Below, piece by piece: positions 53,924 through 63,540 of a DNA stretch of 64,000 nt. Numbering within the stretch: the first letter of the stretch is position 1; each line of letters starts with the position of its first letter. Under the pieces are notes generated by a model. It did not search any database, was not told the origin of the DNA, and worked only from the letters and a program-made list of their open reading frames with translations. The DNA comes from Alentia gelatinosa. Its lineage: Eukaryota; Annelida; Polychaeta; Phyllodocida; Polynoidae. The position numbers and the translations under genes were made by a program. The stretch is taken from positions 5,043,544 to 5,107,543 of the forward strand of contig OX465592.1 in NCBI GenBank assembly GCA_950022655.1, written 5' to 3'.

Positions 53924-54441
53924 GAATGCTTGCACTTCTCTGTTTCTTCAAACGCGATCAGATCAGAAAGATGTGCTGTAAGTGTTGTCTGCAGCGAGAA
54001 AACCCGGAGCCGGGCTCAGCGGGCGACCACCGGGCGACGGGCGATGGACCGACACAGGGGGTCTCTGTTACCAGCATCAACCCCAGGATGCCCAGTGACC
54101 AACCACCAGCACGCCTACCAGCGAACAACAACAACACACACGTATCAAAGGAACCAGCTACAGACTCGAGGCAATGTCCCGGATGTGGCTCGGAATACCT
54201 TCAACACCAAAAGCCGCCCGCCGACATGCCCTCTACCGTCAGGTGGTACAGGAGATTCCTCAGGCCAAAACACAGTCAGGAGAATCCCAGTAAAAGTAAA
54301 CCCGACACGGAGTCGCCTGATGATGAGGAGGCCACCTGTGGAAACTGTTTTAAGTTGGAGTTCCAAAGAAAGGCTTTGAAAAGCCGTGATATCACACATG
54401 TCAAACTGACAATAGAGACTCCCGAAGCCTGCCATATTTAG
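53924..54441 (+). CDS. Exon 3 (terminal) of the membrane-protein gene
   Basis: Encodes residues 53-223: the rest of the helix (MLALLCFF), the KRDQIRK anchor, CCKCCLQ, a low-complexity linker (PANNNNTHVS), CPGC, a basic WYRRFLRPKH stretch, an acidic ESPDDEEA stretch, CGNC, and the final DITHVKLTIETPEACHI. Stop TAG is at 54439-54441. Codons from 54388 on lie inside the first unit of an 82-bp repeat. The three coding pieces total 672 bases, 224 codons with the stop. Function unknown; a cytoplasmic adaptor tail is only a guess. Confidence 0.75.
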
Positions 54442-54905
54442 ACGGGAGGTGACATTCTCTAACGTGGACGATATCACACATGTCAAACTGACAATAGAGA
54501 CGCCCGAAGCCTGTCACATTTAAACGGGAGGTTGAGTAGTCTAACGTGGATGATATTACACACGTCAAACTGACAATAGAGACGCCCGAAGCCTGTCATA
54601 TTTAGACGGAAGGTGAAGTTTTCTAATATGGATGTTATCATACATGTCAAACTCACAATGGAGATGCACGAAGCCTGCCATATGTAGATAGTAGGTGACA
54701 TTCTCTAACGTGGATGACATTACAGTGACTATCACACACGTCAAACTGACAATAGAGATGTGCAATGCCTGTCACATTTAGACAGGTGGTGAAGTATTCT
54801 AACATGGATGCCTGAAGCCTGTCACATTTAGACGGTGAAGTATTCTAATATGGATGTTATTACACACGTCAAACTGACAAAAGAGATACCCGAAGCCTTG
54901 CCATT
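54388..54905 (+). repeat. 82-bp array overlapping the C-terminus of the gene
   Basis: Units start at 54388, 54470 and 54552, with the next about 54634. A shorter unit and two degenerate ones follow. Unit 1 is coding. Units 2 and 3 would encode the same 17 residues plus stop, differing only at silent third positions. Later units have amino-acid changes. Confidence 0.9.
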
Positions 54906-55318
54906 AGTTTGTGAACTGCAGTATTCAGTGGAAAATTGACGAGCCATCATCATCCTGTACAAATCCTAGTCCCACCGTTACAGTCAAAGTGGAGGCTGCA
55001 CACTCGCTCAAGCAAAGTGCCTTGCACAACAGGAGTGGCACATTGTACGCAGACACGTTCAACATGCCCCCTACTACATGGATGGGGAACTCGCCTCGCA
55101 CATAATGCAGCCAACTTCCACCAGATGGCTTGGCCGTTCTATTGCTCCGCCAGTTCTGCTGGACCGCCCTGCTCAGTGGAAGTGGTCGCAGGGTGCTCCC
55201 ATGGGCCCTGTGTGGTCTTCAGCATGCTAGAATAAGGTGGGTTGGTGGAAGAGCTCTGACAACTTGTATAATTTCAGCTGGCCAGGCTGAAAGGCTTGTA
55301 CAAGGTCAAGTTAGTGGA
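54906..55318. other. Non-repetitive block splitting the 82-bp array
   Basis: About 410 bp unlike the array, with overlapping open frames of 64-99 codons in no recognisable family. Likely an insertion; its ends are not defined. Confidence 0.4.
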
Positions 55319-55840
55319 ACACTCACTTTAGACAGAAGGCACAGTAGTTCAACATGGATGATATTATACGGAAACAGGGTTACACAGTGAAATTGATGAC
55401 ATGACAAACCAATGTCGAAGACAGAGGTTCATTTTATCATCAATTTTACCAAGTATTTATCATGTACAGACACAGTATACCTGTTTTTGTATTATTATAT
55501 ACCTTGAAATATCCAATTTTTAACTTTGCGTCTGGGCAGGTTTTTGGATTTAGCCGCCATATATGCCCCGTACGGCACATACATACCCCGTACCTCACCT
55601 AGGTGTCATGCGGATATAAATATGACATGGGTGGGAGCGGGCCGTATGTGTAGGATATACTACCACAGGTATTTAATAATACATATGTCAAACTGACTAC
55701 CATGATGCCCGAAGCTTGTCACATTACGATGGATAATGCAGTACTCTAACATTGGTGATATCATAAACATCAAACTGACGATGGAGATGCCCAGAGCCTG
55801 TTACATTTAGACGGAAGGCACAGTACTCTAACATGGATGA
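55319..55840 (+). repeat. Degraded 82-bp units with an intervening palindrome
   Basis: Array text at 55325-55400 and 55680-55840 (CAAACTGACGATGGAGATGC, TTTAGACGGAAGGCACAGTA). Between them lies an imperfect palindrome (CCCCGTACGGCACATACATA, 55560-55640). Confidence 0.7.
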
Positions 55841-55988
55841 CGGAAAGTGCAGTACACTCACACCAAGTGTTTGTGTTTATTCACAAGTATACTACAATCA
55901 GAAAAACACTATATATGAGTTTATTTATGAGTTCACCATTATTGTACACTTGTCCATGAAACTTTATCAAATATTACCCACTGCTGAG

Positions 55989-56287
55989 CATAAGATCTCA
56001 CATTCTCTAAGTGGCATTCTGTACAAGGGTCTCACTACACTCTATGGGAGAAGAATTCTTAACAAACTAGGTTTAGAGCTTTGAGAATCCACTGGCACAC
56101 AGTATTCGCGCTAGGTGGCATCATTGAGATTATAGGAATCTTTGGGTTGCATTGATGTACGTCTTTAGCACGGGAGGCAGGCGAGCTGATCCTCAAGGCT
56201 CTAAGCCTAGTTCATTAAGAATTCTTCTCGCATAGATCGTAGTGAGAGTACAGAATACCACTTAGAGAGTGTGAGATCTTATGAGAG
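55989..56287. mobile_element. Palindromic MITE family I, copy 1
   Basis: Arms of about 100 bp: CATAAGATCTCACATTCTCT, GGAGAAGAATTCTTAACAAA, CTAGGTTTAGAGCTTTGAG, mirrored by CTCAAGGCTCTAAGCCTAG and GTGAGATCTTATGAG. The middle has CGCTAGGTGGCATCATTGAG. Confidence 0.85.
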
Positions 56288-56289
56288 GG

Positions 56290-57440
56290 GTGCACCATGA
56301 CGTATCAATAATGGTCCGGTCCACTTTAGGTGAGTAATTAAAATGGCATTTGTTCGTGGTTTTGGGGTATATGGGTGTTTACAGTTGGTATACCAAATGG
56401 GAGGTAGAGATAAGACAGTATTTTGATATATTCTATTTTGTATGTATCAGGAAGGGCAGGATTACACCATGTGATATTATGATGAGAGTGTCGATCGACA
56501 AATTGTGCCTTGTAGGACATGATAGCCAGTGTTTACATTCTCAATGGAACCAGCATACATTTTGTGCACTGCCTGTGTATGGGAAAGTTTGAGATAAACA
56601 TTTTAAAATGTTAATTGTTATATCATGGAAGGTTGCTTTTAAACTATCTTGGTGTTTTTTTTATTTCATTTTGACATTTATTTGGACCAGTATCCAATTA
56701 TCATTCTATCTATTTTTGCTTTGTCAAAGATGGCTTTTGAAGCGTCAGACATACAATAAAACCCTGTGTAAGCAGACACCCTCTGTTCCGGGCCAAAGCG
56801 TCCGCTTATGCGGGATGACCGCTAACGCAGGGTTTTCAGATTTATACTGGTTATACATTGAATGCATCCCTGACATCAGGAGCTTTAATTTGATACTAAA
56901 TACATATACCTTTCATAATTTCTATCAAGGTTCATCTTATTTTAACCCCAAAAAAAATCTTCTAAAATCGTTTTTGCTGATGCGCGCAGTAATGAGAAAC
57001 AAGTTGGTTTTTTTAGTGGCCTAAATTTAAATGACTCCCTGTGTCGGTTTAAAATGAATGACAATCCAAAATGAACTGACATCAAGTTTCAATATGTGAA
57101 AGATAACTTATTAGAATATTTCATTTAAAACTGACTGTGATACACTAGTACCACTACCTCCCACCAGGGGTCCTGTAAGCAAGCTGTGTGACAAGTTCAA
57201 GTGATATCAATTTCAATAATTTATGGGTTTTTTTTAAACATTCCCCGACATTTCCCCGACATTTCTCGACATGACAACCTCATCCTCCTGGTAGTCCAAT
57301 CTCCATGCGGAGGTCTGGTTCATTGTGTCTCTATGTGGGGGTGACACTCCAAGCAGATCCTGCGGAAAGGAACCTTTTCCCAAATGTAATTAGGTCAACA
57401 CATCTCCTGGCAGAAGTCCCACCTTACTTATTAACATGTT
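56290..57440. other. Mostly featureless; one short palindrome
   Basis: AACCCTGTGTAAGCAGACAC pairs with GTCCGCTTATGCGG and CGCTAACGCAGGGTTT at 56758-56836, a small hairpin element. CCACCAGGGGTCCTG at 57171-57185 is a weak CTCF-like match. Open frames at 56350-57024 have no recognisable content. Confidence 0.45.
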
Positions 57441-58245
57441 CTGTACAGATTCAATTGTGATTTATCACCACGAGCATCGGCTCGGCGCCAGCAATAATAA
57501 AACAAAAAGGAGTGCAATGAAAAAAACACCTGTTTATAAAGTGCTTATTTCACCAACACACAAGACATAGCGAGATTAGTCATGATTTGGTTGTCTTGCT
57601 GAATCTTGCTAGGTTTTAAATAATCACATGCATATTTGCCGCGACGTATCAGTCTGGTTAAGCACCTGTGCCACATTCTCATTGCGATAGATCGCGGTAT
57701 GCCATAATATGTCTGCAATGCATCTTGAGGTGTCACCAAAGTATACACACAACATCACGAAAAAGTACACATATCATTGCGTGCGATATACCGCAACATT
57801 GGAGGTATGACATAACACAACAGTGTAAGATATAACAAGATATACCATGGCAAATCCATGTGTTGGTGGAACAAGCCCTTTAGGTGTACACATTCAGGTC
57901 ATGTGACCTGTGGTCGTGTGACGTAGTAAGTTGAGTAAAAGGAAAACAGTAATTGAAATGTAAAAGTTGATGACAGGGTGAAACACTCATGTGTTAATGA
58001 TATAAAAGAAGCAATAGTATTTGATGATGATGATAACGTTGTTGAGATACTTCAGCTTCGGAATTAGAATTAATTTACAATTAGATACAATTGTGATTTA
58101 TTAACTCGCGTGTCACCACACAAAACAAAAAAGGGTGCAATGAAATGTGTGGCGATTCATGTGGGAAATTACCCCAGAATGTTTGCTGAGTCATGTCCAC
58201 TGACAGTATTTTATATGAATGAACCTTAAAGACAAATGCTGGTAG
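57440..58245. repeat. Unassigned, with one dispersed duplicate
   Basis: 57444-57530 and 58086-58150 share CAATTGTGATTTAT(C/T)A, ACAAAA and AGTGCAATGAAA. Otherwise non-repetitive. Confidence 0.45.
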
Positions 58246-58249
58246 TTGG

Positions 58250-58600
58250 GCGATTTCTAAATTCTATTGAGTTTTGCAAATAACTCAGGATAATATAAGT
58301 TCAATATATCAGCAATGAGAAAATGCAAAAAAATGGCATGTCACCATGTTAGCTTCTATGGGAGGGCCATCTGAAAATGTAGGTGCTTAACTGTTGGTAT
58401 CTATGGGAAAATGCAATATTTTGACTTTGTTGCTAAATGACACTGATGTTCTATTGCTATCTTCAAATAATTCTGGATTATGATAGTTGGGAGCATGTAC
58501 AAATGAGAAATGCTAAAAAAATACTATGTCACCATGCTAATTTCTTTGGGAAGGCCATCTGAAGAAAGTAAGTGCTTAACTATTGATGTCTATGGGAAAC
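58250..58600 (-). mobile_element. Two tandem copies of the type 1 SINE tail
   Basis: 58328-58405 and 58512-58590 carry ATGTCACCATG, GGGAGGGCCATCTGAAAATG and GTGCTTAACT, the inverse of 11800-11860. Each sits in a ~185-bp duplicated block that also contains TCTATTG and ATGAGAAA(A/T)GC, so the duplication came after insertion. Confidence 0.65.
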
Positions 58601-58739
58601 TGCTACATTTTCATGACACCATATGGCAGCACCAGTGTTAAACCAGGGGACGCCTCGATACCTACCCGCATTTGTCTTTAAAGAGTTCATGGGAGTGTCT
58701 CGCTCAAAGACCCAAACAAGTGTAGTTATTATAGGCCCT

Positions 58740-59310
58740 TGGATCTGTATACATGTGTAATGGTCAACGCCCGTGATGGGCGTGAAGGAGGTTCATATTC
58801 CTTTTTACTCAACGAGATACATAATAAGAAGAATAAAGGGGATTTATATATCTTTTTACTAAATAAAATAGAAAATAAGAAGAATAAAGGAGATTTCTAT
58901 TCCCTTTTACGTAGCGTCAACTACAAGGAGAGTACGGCCACAGAGATCAAAATCACGGTAATATTATATTTATCACTCGCATTTCAACTAGTTACATGTA
59001 TTGGGAACGAATCTTGTGAATGATCAAAAATTCGATGCAAGCGCCATGCAATGTTCATATAAAATGGTACCTATAATGCCCGTCAGGTGGCCGAAAAAGC
59101 TGTATTCTCCTAGGAGAATATGGCATTCCTTATTCTACTCAGTAGCGATCTGGGGGCTCCCATAGGCTTTGTAGGGAGACTCCATATTAGGTGGGTAATA
59201 AAAACGGATATTCATATTCCTTTTTACTCAATAAAATAGAAAATAAGAAGAATAAAGATGATTCATATTCTTCTTGACTCCATATTCCTTTTTTAGATAA
59301 GAATAATACT
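58740..59310. repeat. AT-rich repeat block (TTCATATTCCTTTTTACTCA)
   Basis: Three copies at 58790-58910 and further copies at 59208-59300, with AAAATAGAAAATAAGAAGAA. A clan 2-like hairpin scrap (CGTAGCGTCAACTACAAGGA) is at 58909, and a palindrome (ATTCTCCTAGGAGAAT) at 59104. Confidence 0.65.
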
Positions 59311-59600
59311 CACAAAGCTAGAACTCCAGATTGGTTACCATGGAGGCCGCCATGTTGGATCTGTTGTTATGTTAATTTACAGTTATGTAAATTTCCCGCG
59401 TGGGAACTCAAAGCGAGGCTGTGTTCAGAAGCATGTGGTGGCGCCGCCTATCGACCGAAAGGGCAGGTTATACTGTTTGAACGCCACAGTGACGTGACGC
59501 TAGAGTCATTAGTGTACGCTACAGAGAGATGAATAAAACAATAAAAACAAAAACCATCTCGGCTTGAACTTGACTACTATAGGAGTGACATTCATGGTCA
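59311..59600. other. Non-repetitive GC-moderate stretch
   Basis: CATGGAGGCCGCCATGTTGG and GTGGCGCCGCCTATCGACC stand out; no exon or repeat is supported. Confidence 0.35.
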
Positions 59601-59607
59601 CATCATG

Positions 59608-59725
59608 TCGAGAATGAATCTATGGAATGCAGTTTCCTGGTATTCTCGGGGATCGGGAAACTTGTTTGATTTTCAACTTGATTATTTTTTAAAAGGTCAC
59701 AGATTTTACCTATTTACAGGTCAGT
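59608..59725 (+). pseudogene. LINE reverse transcriptase C-terminal relic, second copy
   Basis: Frame RMNLWNAVSWYSRG, then FDFQLDYFLKGHRFYLFTG. Nucleotides GAATGAATCTATGGAATGC match 29783-29801 except for the G-to-A that makes the stop there. LWN followed by a hydrophobic F..LD.FL block is typical of non-LTR polymerase ends. Confidence 0.45.
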
Positions 59726-59799
59726 TGCTTGGTGGGTTCGATCCTTCATAATGTTATATTGGCCACTACACAAGTAAACACAAGACGTAAATATAATTA

Positions 59800-60105
59800 T
59801 CTCACTCCGGTATTTTTCTCCATAGGCTTAACATTAGGAACTCGTACTCCACGGCCATGAAGTTTGTGTACCTAATACTCAATGGCTAATTGGGTGATTC
59901 ATTTTATCAAAAAATAATGTTATATGGGGTGAAATAAAATCAGAAACCCACTCAATAGAAATAACTTGGTCCGCACTCCATCTTGTTTGACCGCAGAGTA
60001 ATTCACTTAGCTTCGCTTCGTGAATTACTCTGCAGTCAAACTTGGTGGAGTAGGGACCAAGCTATTTTTATCTCGTTGGTTTCCTTCTAAGTATCTCACC
60101 GGTAG
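59800..60105 (+). mobile_element. Clan 1f hairpin element
   Basis: ATCTCACTCCGG, CCATAGGCTTAACATTAGG, AACTCGTACTCC, then GGGGTGAAATAAAATCAG (59936). Core arms AACTTGGTCCGCACTCCATC and GGTGGAGTAGGGACCAAGC, tip CTTAGCTTCGCTTCGTGAAT. Confidence 0.75.
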
Positions 60106-60560
60106 ATATACGCTCGTTTCCCAACGTGCCTCAAACTCTGTGCAAACGTGAAAGAAATATGTATATTTTCAAACATAAATAATGTGATTATTTACGTGAT
60201 TATTTACGTAGAAATAGAAAATGTTAAGGTCTACTTTTGTCTGTAGAACGTTTGGTAGTTTTATGTTTTATTTTAAAAACATTCTTCTACGTAGATGTAT
60301 CTTATTAAAATACATATTTTTGGACATATCGTTCCTGGTAGGTGGATTCACGTATTTTACAAAGGTGAAAATACCTAGATATATGAGAAAAATGTATTTT
60401 TACATTTATGGAATAAAAAGTTATTGTTGAAAAATTTATATTATTTTTATTTCCATAAATTTATATTTATAGCCAAAATGAAAATGATAAAAACTGAATT
60501 CCTATAATTCTGAGGACCCCATTTAAAAGACGGACTGACACTCCGATTGTGGTCACTATC
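60106..60560. other. No recognisable feature
   Basis: Very AT-rich (ATTTATATTATTTTTATTTC). Confidence 0.4.
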
Positions 60561-60724
60561 GCTTGAGGTTAGTCCGAATCGTAAACGTTCAGCCTGTATC
60601 GTTCTTTGTTTTAAGACACCTGGGAGAGTCTAAGAACTGTAATAAGAACGGTGTCATGATTGACAGCCTGGTGTTGGCTGTTCGGTGCCGCCACCTACTG
60701 TTTAATTCCCATCTGTATGTCGTA

Positions 60725-60815
60725 CTAAATATCTGCAGGGAGAGTATCAAACACGTACAGCTTGTAGGTAAACGTTACCGCGGATTTAACCTGACCATAG
60801 CTAATTTAGTCCGTT
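60725..60815 (+). repeat. Flanking repeat P, copy 1
   Basis: GAGAGTATCAAACACGTACA, GCTTGTAGGTAAACG, CGCGGATTTAACCTGACCAT, AGCTAAT. The direct copy at 62500-62580 lies on the other side of the 1.3-kb TIR element. Confidence 0.65.
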
Positions 60816-61814
60816 CACGCACCGCGCCGCCTTAGGCTTACGGTACGTGAAGGTCTAACAGAGCATGGATCTGACTGGCCAGCCACCTTTGATGAGAGGA
60901 ATATCGGGATTGGCTAATCTATTTATAGCATTAGTTTGGCAAGTAGAAATCCGCGAAGCCGTCTCGGTGGAGTTATTCTAGGAACCAATATAACTCTCCA
61001 AGCTGATTTATTTGGTACATGCCCAGTAATTTAAGCTACTCTAGGACCTCTGCTTGAAGAATAATATTCTGGGGGGGTGTTTTTCAGTCGAGATGATCTC
61101 AACTTGAGATCCGCTAAGATCGATCCGAGATCCTGAGACTGACTTTGAGATCAATGGCGGAAAGTGTTTTTCAGACGTTGTCTTAATCTGGGCCCTGTTT
61201 TTCAGTAACGACATCGTCGGCCAACGATACCCTACGATCGTCCAGCGATTCCACGACAATTTGGAAGACACAAGATGGCCGGTGTTCTATAGACACGATC
61301 GTAGTGCGCCACTGACGATCGCCGCTAAACTGTCGTCTGCTAAGATTAGTATAGAACTGTCTTAGGTTCTATAACAAACCACTGTGCGTATACGAATTAA
61401 GCAATGAAATTTTAACGCGAGTACGGGATACATATGACCTATAATCGTACCAAATATCACATAATCAAATATCAAATAATAATAGTACCGTATCAGTTGA
61501 GACGATCTCAGGGAATCTCAGGGGATCTCAAGTAAAAGGATCTCAACTTCGGTCTCAACTTGAGATCAGTTGATACTTGTCTCAACTTTTTTATCCAGTG
61601 CCAAAACTTATCAAAATTAAAAGATATTTAGAGAAAGTGTATTGATAACCTGGCAAATGTATATTCCAAATTTCATAGTTTTATTGTGGTTATTATGACC
61701 ATGAGAGACAATTGATAAGCAACATAAAAACTCATTTTCTGACTGTATCAATATGTAATGTAATCTTGATTTAATCTAACTGACCAAATTTGTTTAAACA
61801 ACATCAACTACATG

Positions 61815-61940
61815 TGAATCAAGAGGGCCCGGATGGAAGAACGGCAGATTGCCGAATTCCGGTGAATGATGTATGTATCCGTCTTTCCCTGAATAAAAAC
61901 CTGATAAAAAAAATATTTTTAAAAAAAACATAAAAACAAG
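61815..61940 (+). mobile_element. SINE/LINE 3' tail fragment
   Basis: GAGGGCCCGGATGGAAGAAC, GGCAGATTGCCGAATTC, then TCCCTGAATAAAAACC and an A/T-rich end. Aligns with 26553-26632 of the type 2 SINE. Confidence 0.6.
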
Positions 61941-61993
61941 GCACTGCACCACTCCGCTAGTTGGTGCTGAACCTACTGTAGTGCTCAAAGTCA

Positions 61994-62073
61994 GTTTAAA
62001 CTTGAGATCGGTCTCAACTTGAGATCGGTCTCAACTTGAGATCGGTCTCAACTTGAGATCGGTCTCAACTTGA
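61994..62073. repeat. 17-bp repeat within the long-TIR element
   Basis: Four copies of AACTTGAGATCGGTCTC plus a fifth ending in TTGACATTGG. Confidence 0.93.
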
Positions 62074-62499
62074 CATTGGTTCACAAAAGGTATCGCAAGG
62101 GACTTGACATAACAGTTTGGGGCGACAATAGGCAATTTAGAGGCTCTGGTTTACTTAAACCACAGGAAGATCACTATAGAACTTGAGATAGCTCTACACT
62201 GAGGGCTAGGGATCTCAACTTGAGATCCTTGGAGTTGAGATCCCCTAAGATCGGCTGTGTAGACTTGAGACAACGTCTGAAAAACACTTTCCGCCATTGA
62301 TCTCAAAGTTGGTCTCAGGATCTTGGATTGATCTTAGCGGATCTCAAGTTGAGATCCTCTCGACTGAAAAACAGCCCCCAGGTTATTGGCAAATCACTCA
62401 GGGCAGCATAGTACTAGCGGAGGCAGTGATTTCTGCCTCAAAATGGTAGCGCATAACAGTCTGAGTTTGAGCCTGTGCGCCCTGGCCCTGGCGACAACA

Positions 62500-62580
62500 G
62501 ACTGTACTAGAGTCTATCAAACTCTCACAGCTTGTGGGTCAACGTGGCCGCGGGTTTATCCCGACCATAGCTAATGTAGT
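62500..62580 (+). repeat. Flanking repeat P, copy 2
   Basis: AGAGTCTATCAAACTCTCAC, AGCTTGTGGGTCAACG, GCGGGTTTATCCCGACCAT. Confidence 0.65.
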
Positions 62581-62589
62581 GTAGCTCTG

Positions 62590-62990
62590 GTGGCCAGTGT
62601 ATTCCCAACGATACTTTCTCCGGAAGTTTCACAATTAGTAATCTCAAGAGGTGAATGGTGCTTGATCCTTTCTCGGTTTTCTACTAGTGCTCCAGGCCTC
62701 CTCTGCTGGTCCATGCTAGATTACTGATCCACTTTTTGTGTTATTATTGCGATCGTTCGAGATTCGAGATCTGATCATTACAATTGGAACAAAATAAAGA
62801 TATACTTATTCAAAAGAATTTATTTATATGCTGTACCGAAATCAAATCCTGAAATTAACTTACAGTAAATGTGAGGTGAAAATGAGCGGATTCAAATGAG
62901 ACATTTGGTTTTTCTCATATACTGAGGATTTATTAGTGTTGACTAAATGCCCAGGAATCAGTCTATGCAGTCCTGCGGGTGCTTCCCTCT
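62590..62990. other. No recognisable feature
   Basis: Non-repetitive, AT-rich. Confidence 0.4.
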
Positions 62991-62993
62991 CTT

Positions 62994-63540
62994 AAGATCT
63001 CACACTCTCTAAGTCGTAATCTATACAAGGATCTCACTACGCTCTCTTAAGATCTCACACTCTCTAAGTTGTAATCAATACAAGGTTCTCACTACGCTCT
63101 CATAAGATCTCACACTCTCTAAGTCGTAATCTATACAAGGTTCTCACTACGCTCTCATAAGATTTCACACTCTCTAAGTCGTAATCTACACAAGGTTCTC
63201 ACTACGCTCTCATAAGATCTCACACTCTCTAAGTCGTAATCTGTACAAGGTTCTCACTACGCTCTCATAAGATCTCACACTCTCTAAGTCGTAATCTACA
63301 CAAGGTTCTCACTACGCTCTCATAAGATCTCACACTCTCTAAGTCATAATCTATACAAGGTTCTCACTACGCTCTCATAAGATCTCACACTCTCTAAGTC
63401 GTAATCTGTACAAGGTTCTCACTACGCTCTCATAAGATCTCACACTCTCTAAGTCGTAATCTGTACAAGGTTCTCACTACGCTCTCATAAGATCTTACAA
63501 TCTCTAAGTCGTATTCTGTACTCTCACTATGCTCTATGGA
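62994..63540. repeat. 55-bp array amplified from a MITE arm
   Basis: Ten units, each starting AAGATCTCACACTCTCTAAG at 62994, 63049, 63104 and every 55 bp after. The unit equals the outer arm of family I (compare 55989-56030), and the last unit runs into the MITE at 63480. Confidence 0.95.

Larger units (their letters stand above)
61069..62381. mobile_element. Long-TIR foldback-type element (1.3 kb)
   Basis: Terminal inverted repeats of about 125 bp: GTTTTTCAGTCGAGATGATC, TCAACTTGAGATCCGCTAAG, GGCGGAAAGTGTTTTTCAGA, mirrored at 62258-62381. Ends CTGGGGG and CCCCCAG. The inside holds a second similar terminus (CCTGTTTTTCAGTAACG, 61195), a retroelement tail, and a 17-bp array. No transposase. 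Confidence 0.8.

Noticed and set aside
54906..55318. Possible extra exon or transposon gene in the block splitting the 82-bp array
   Set aside because: Several overlapping frames in different phases, none with a recognisable motif; kept only as an unassigned insertion.
56350..57024. Open frames of 80 and 138 codons with hydrophobic stretches
   Set aside because: AT-rich DNA produces Phe/Leu/Ile-rich frames; no homology recognised and no splice or Kozak context.
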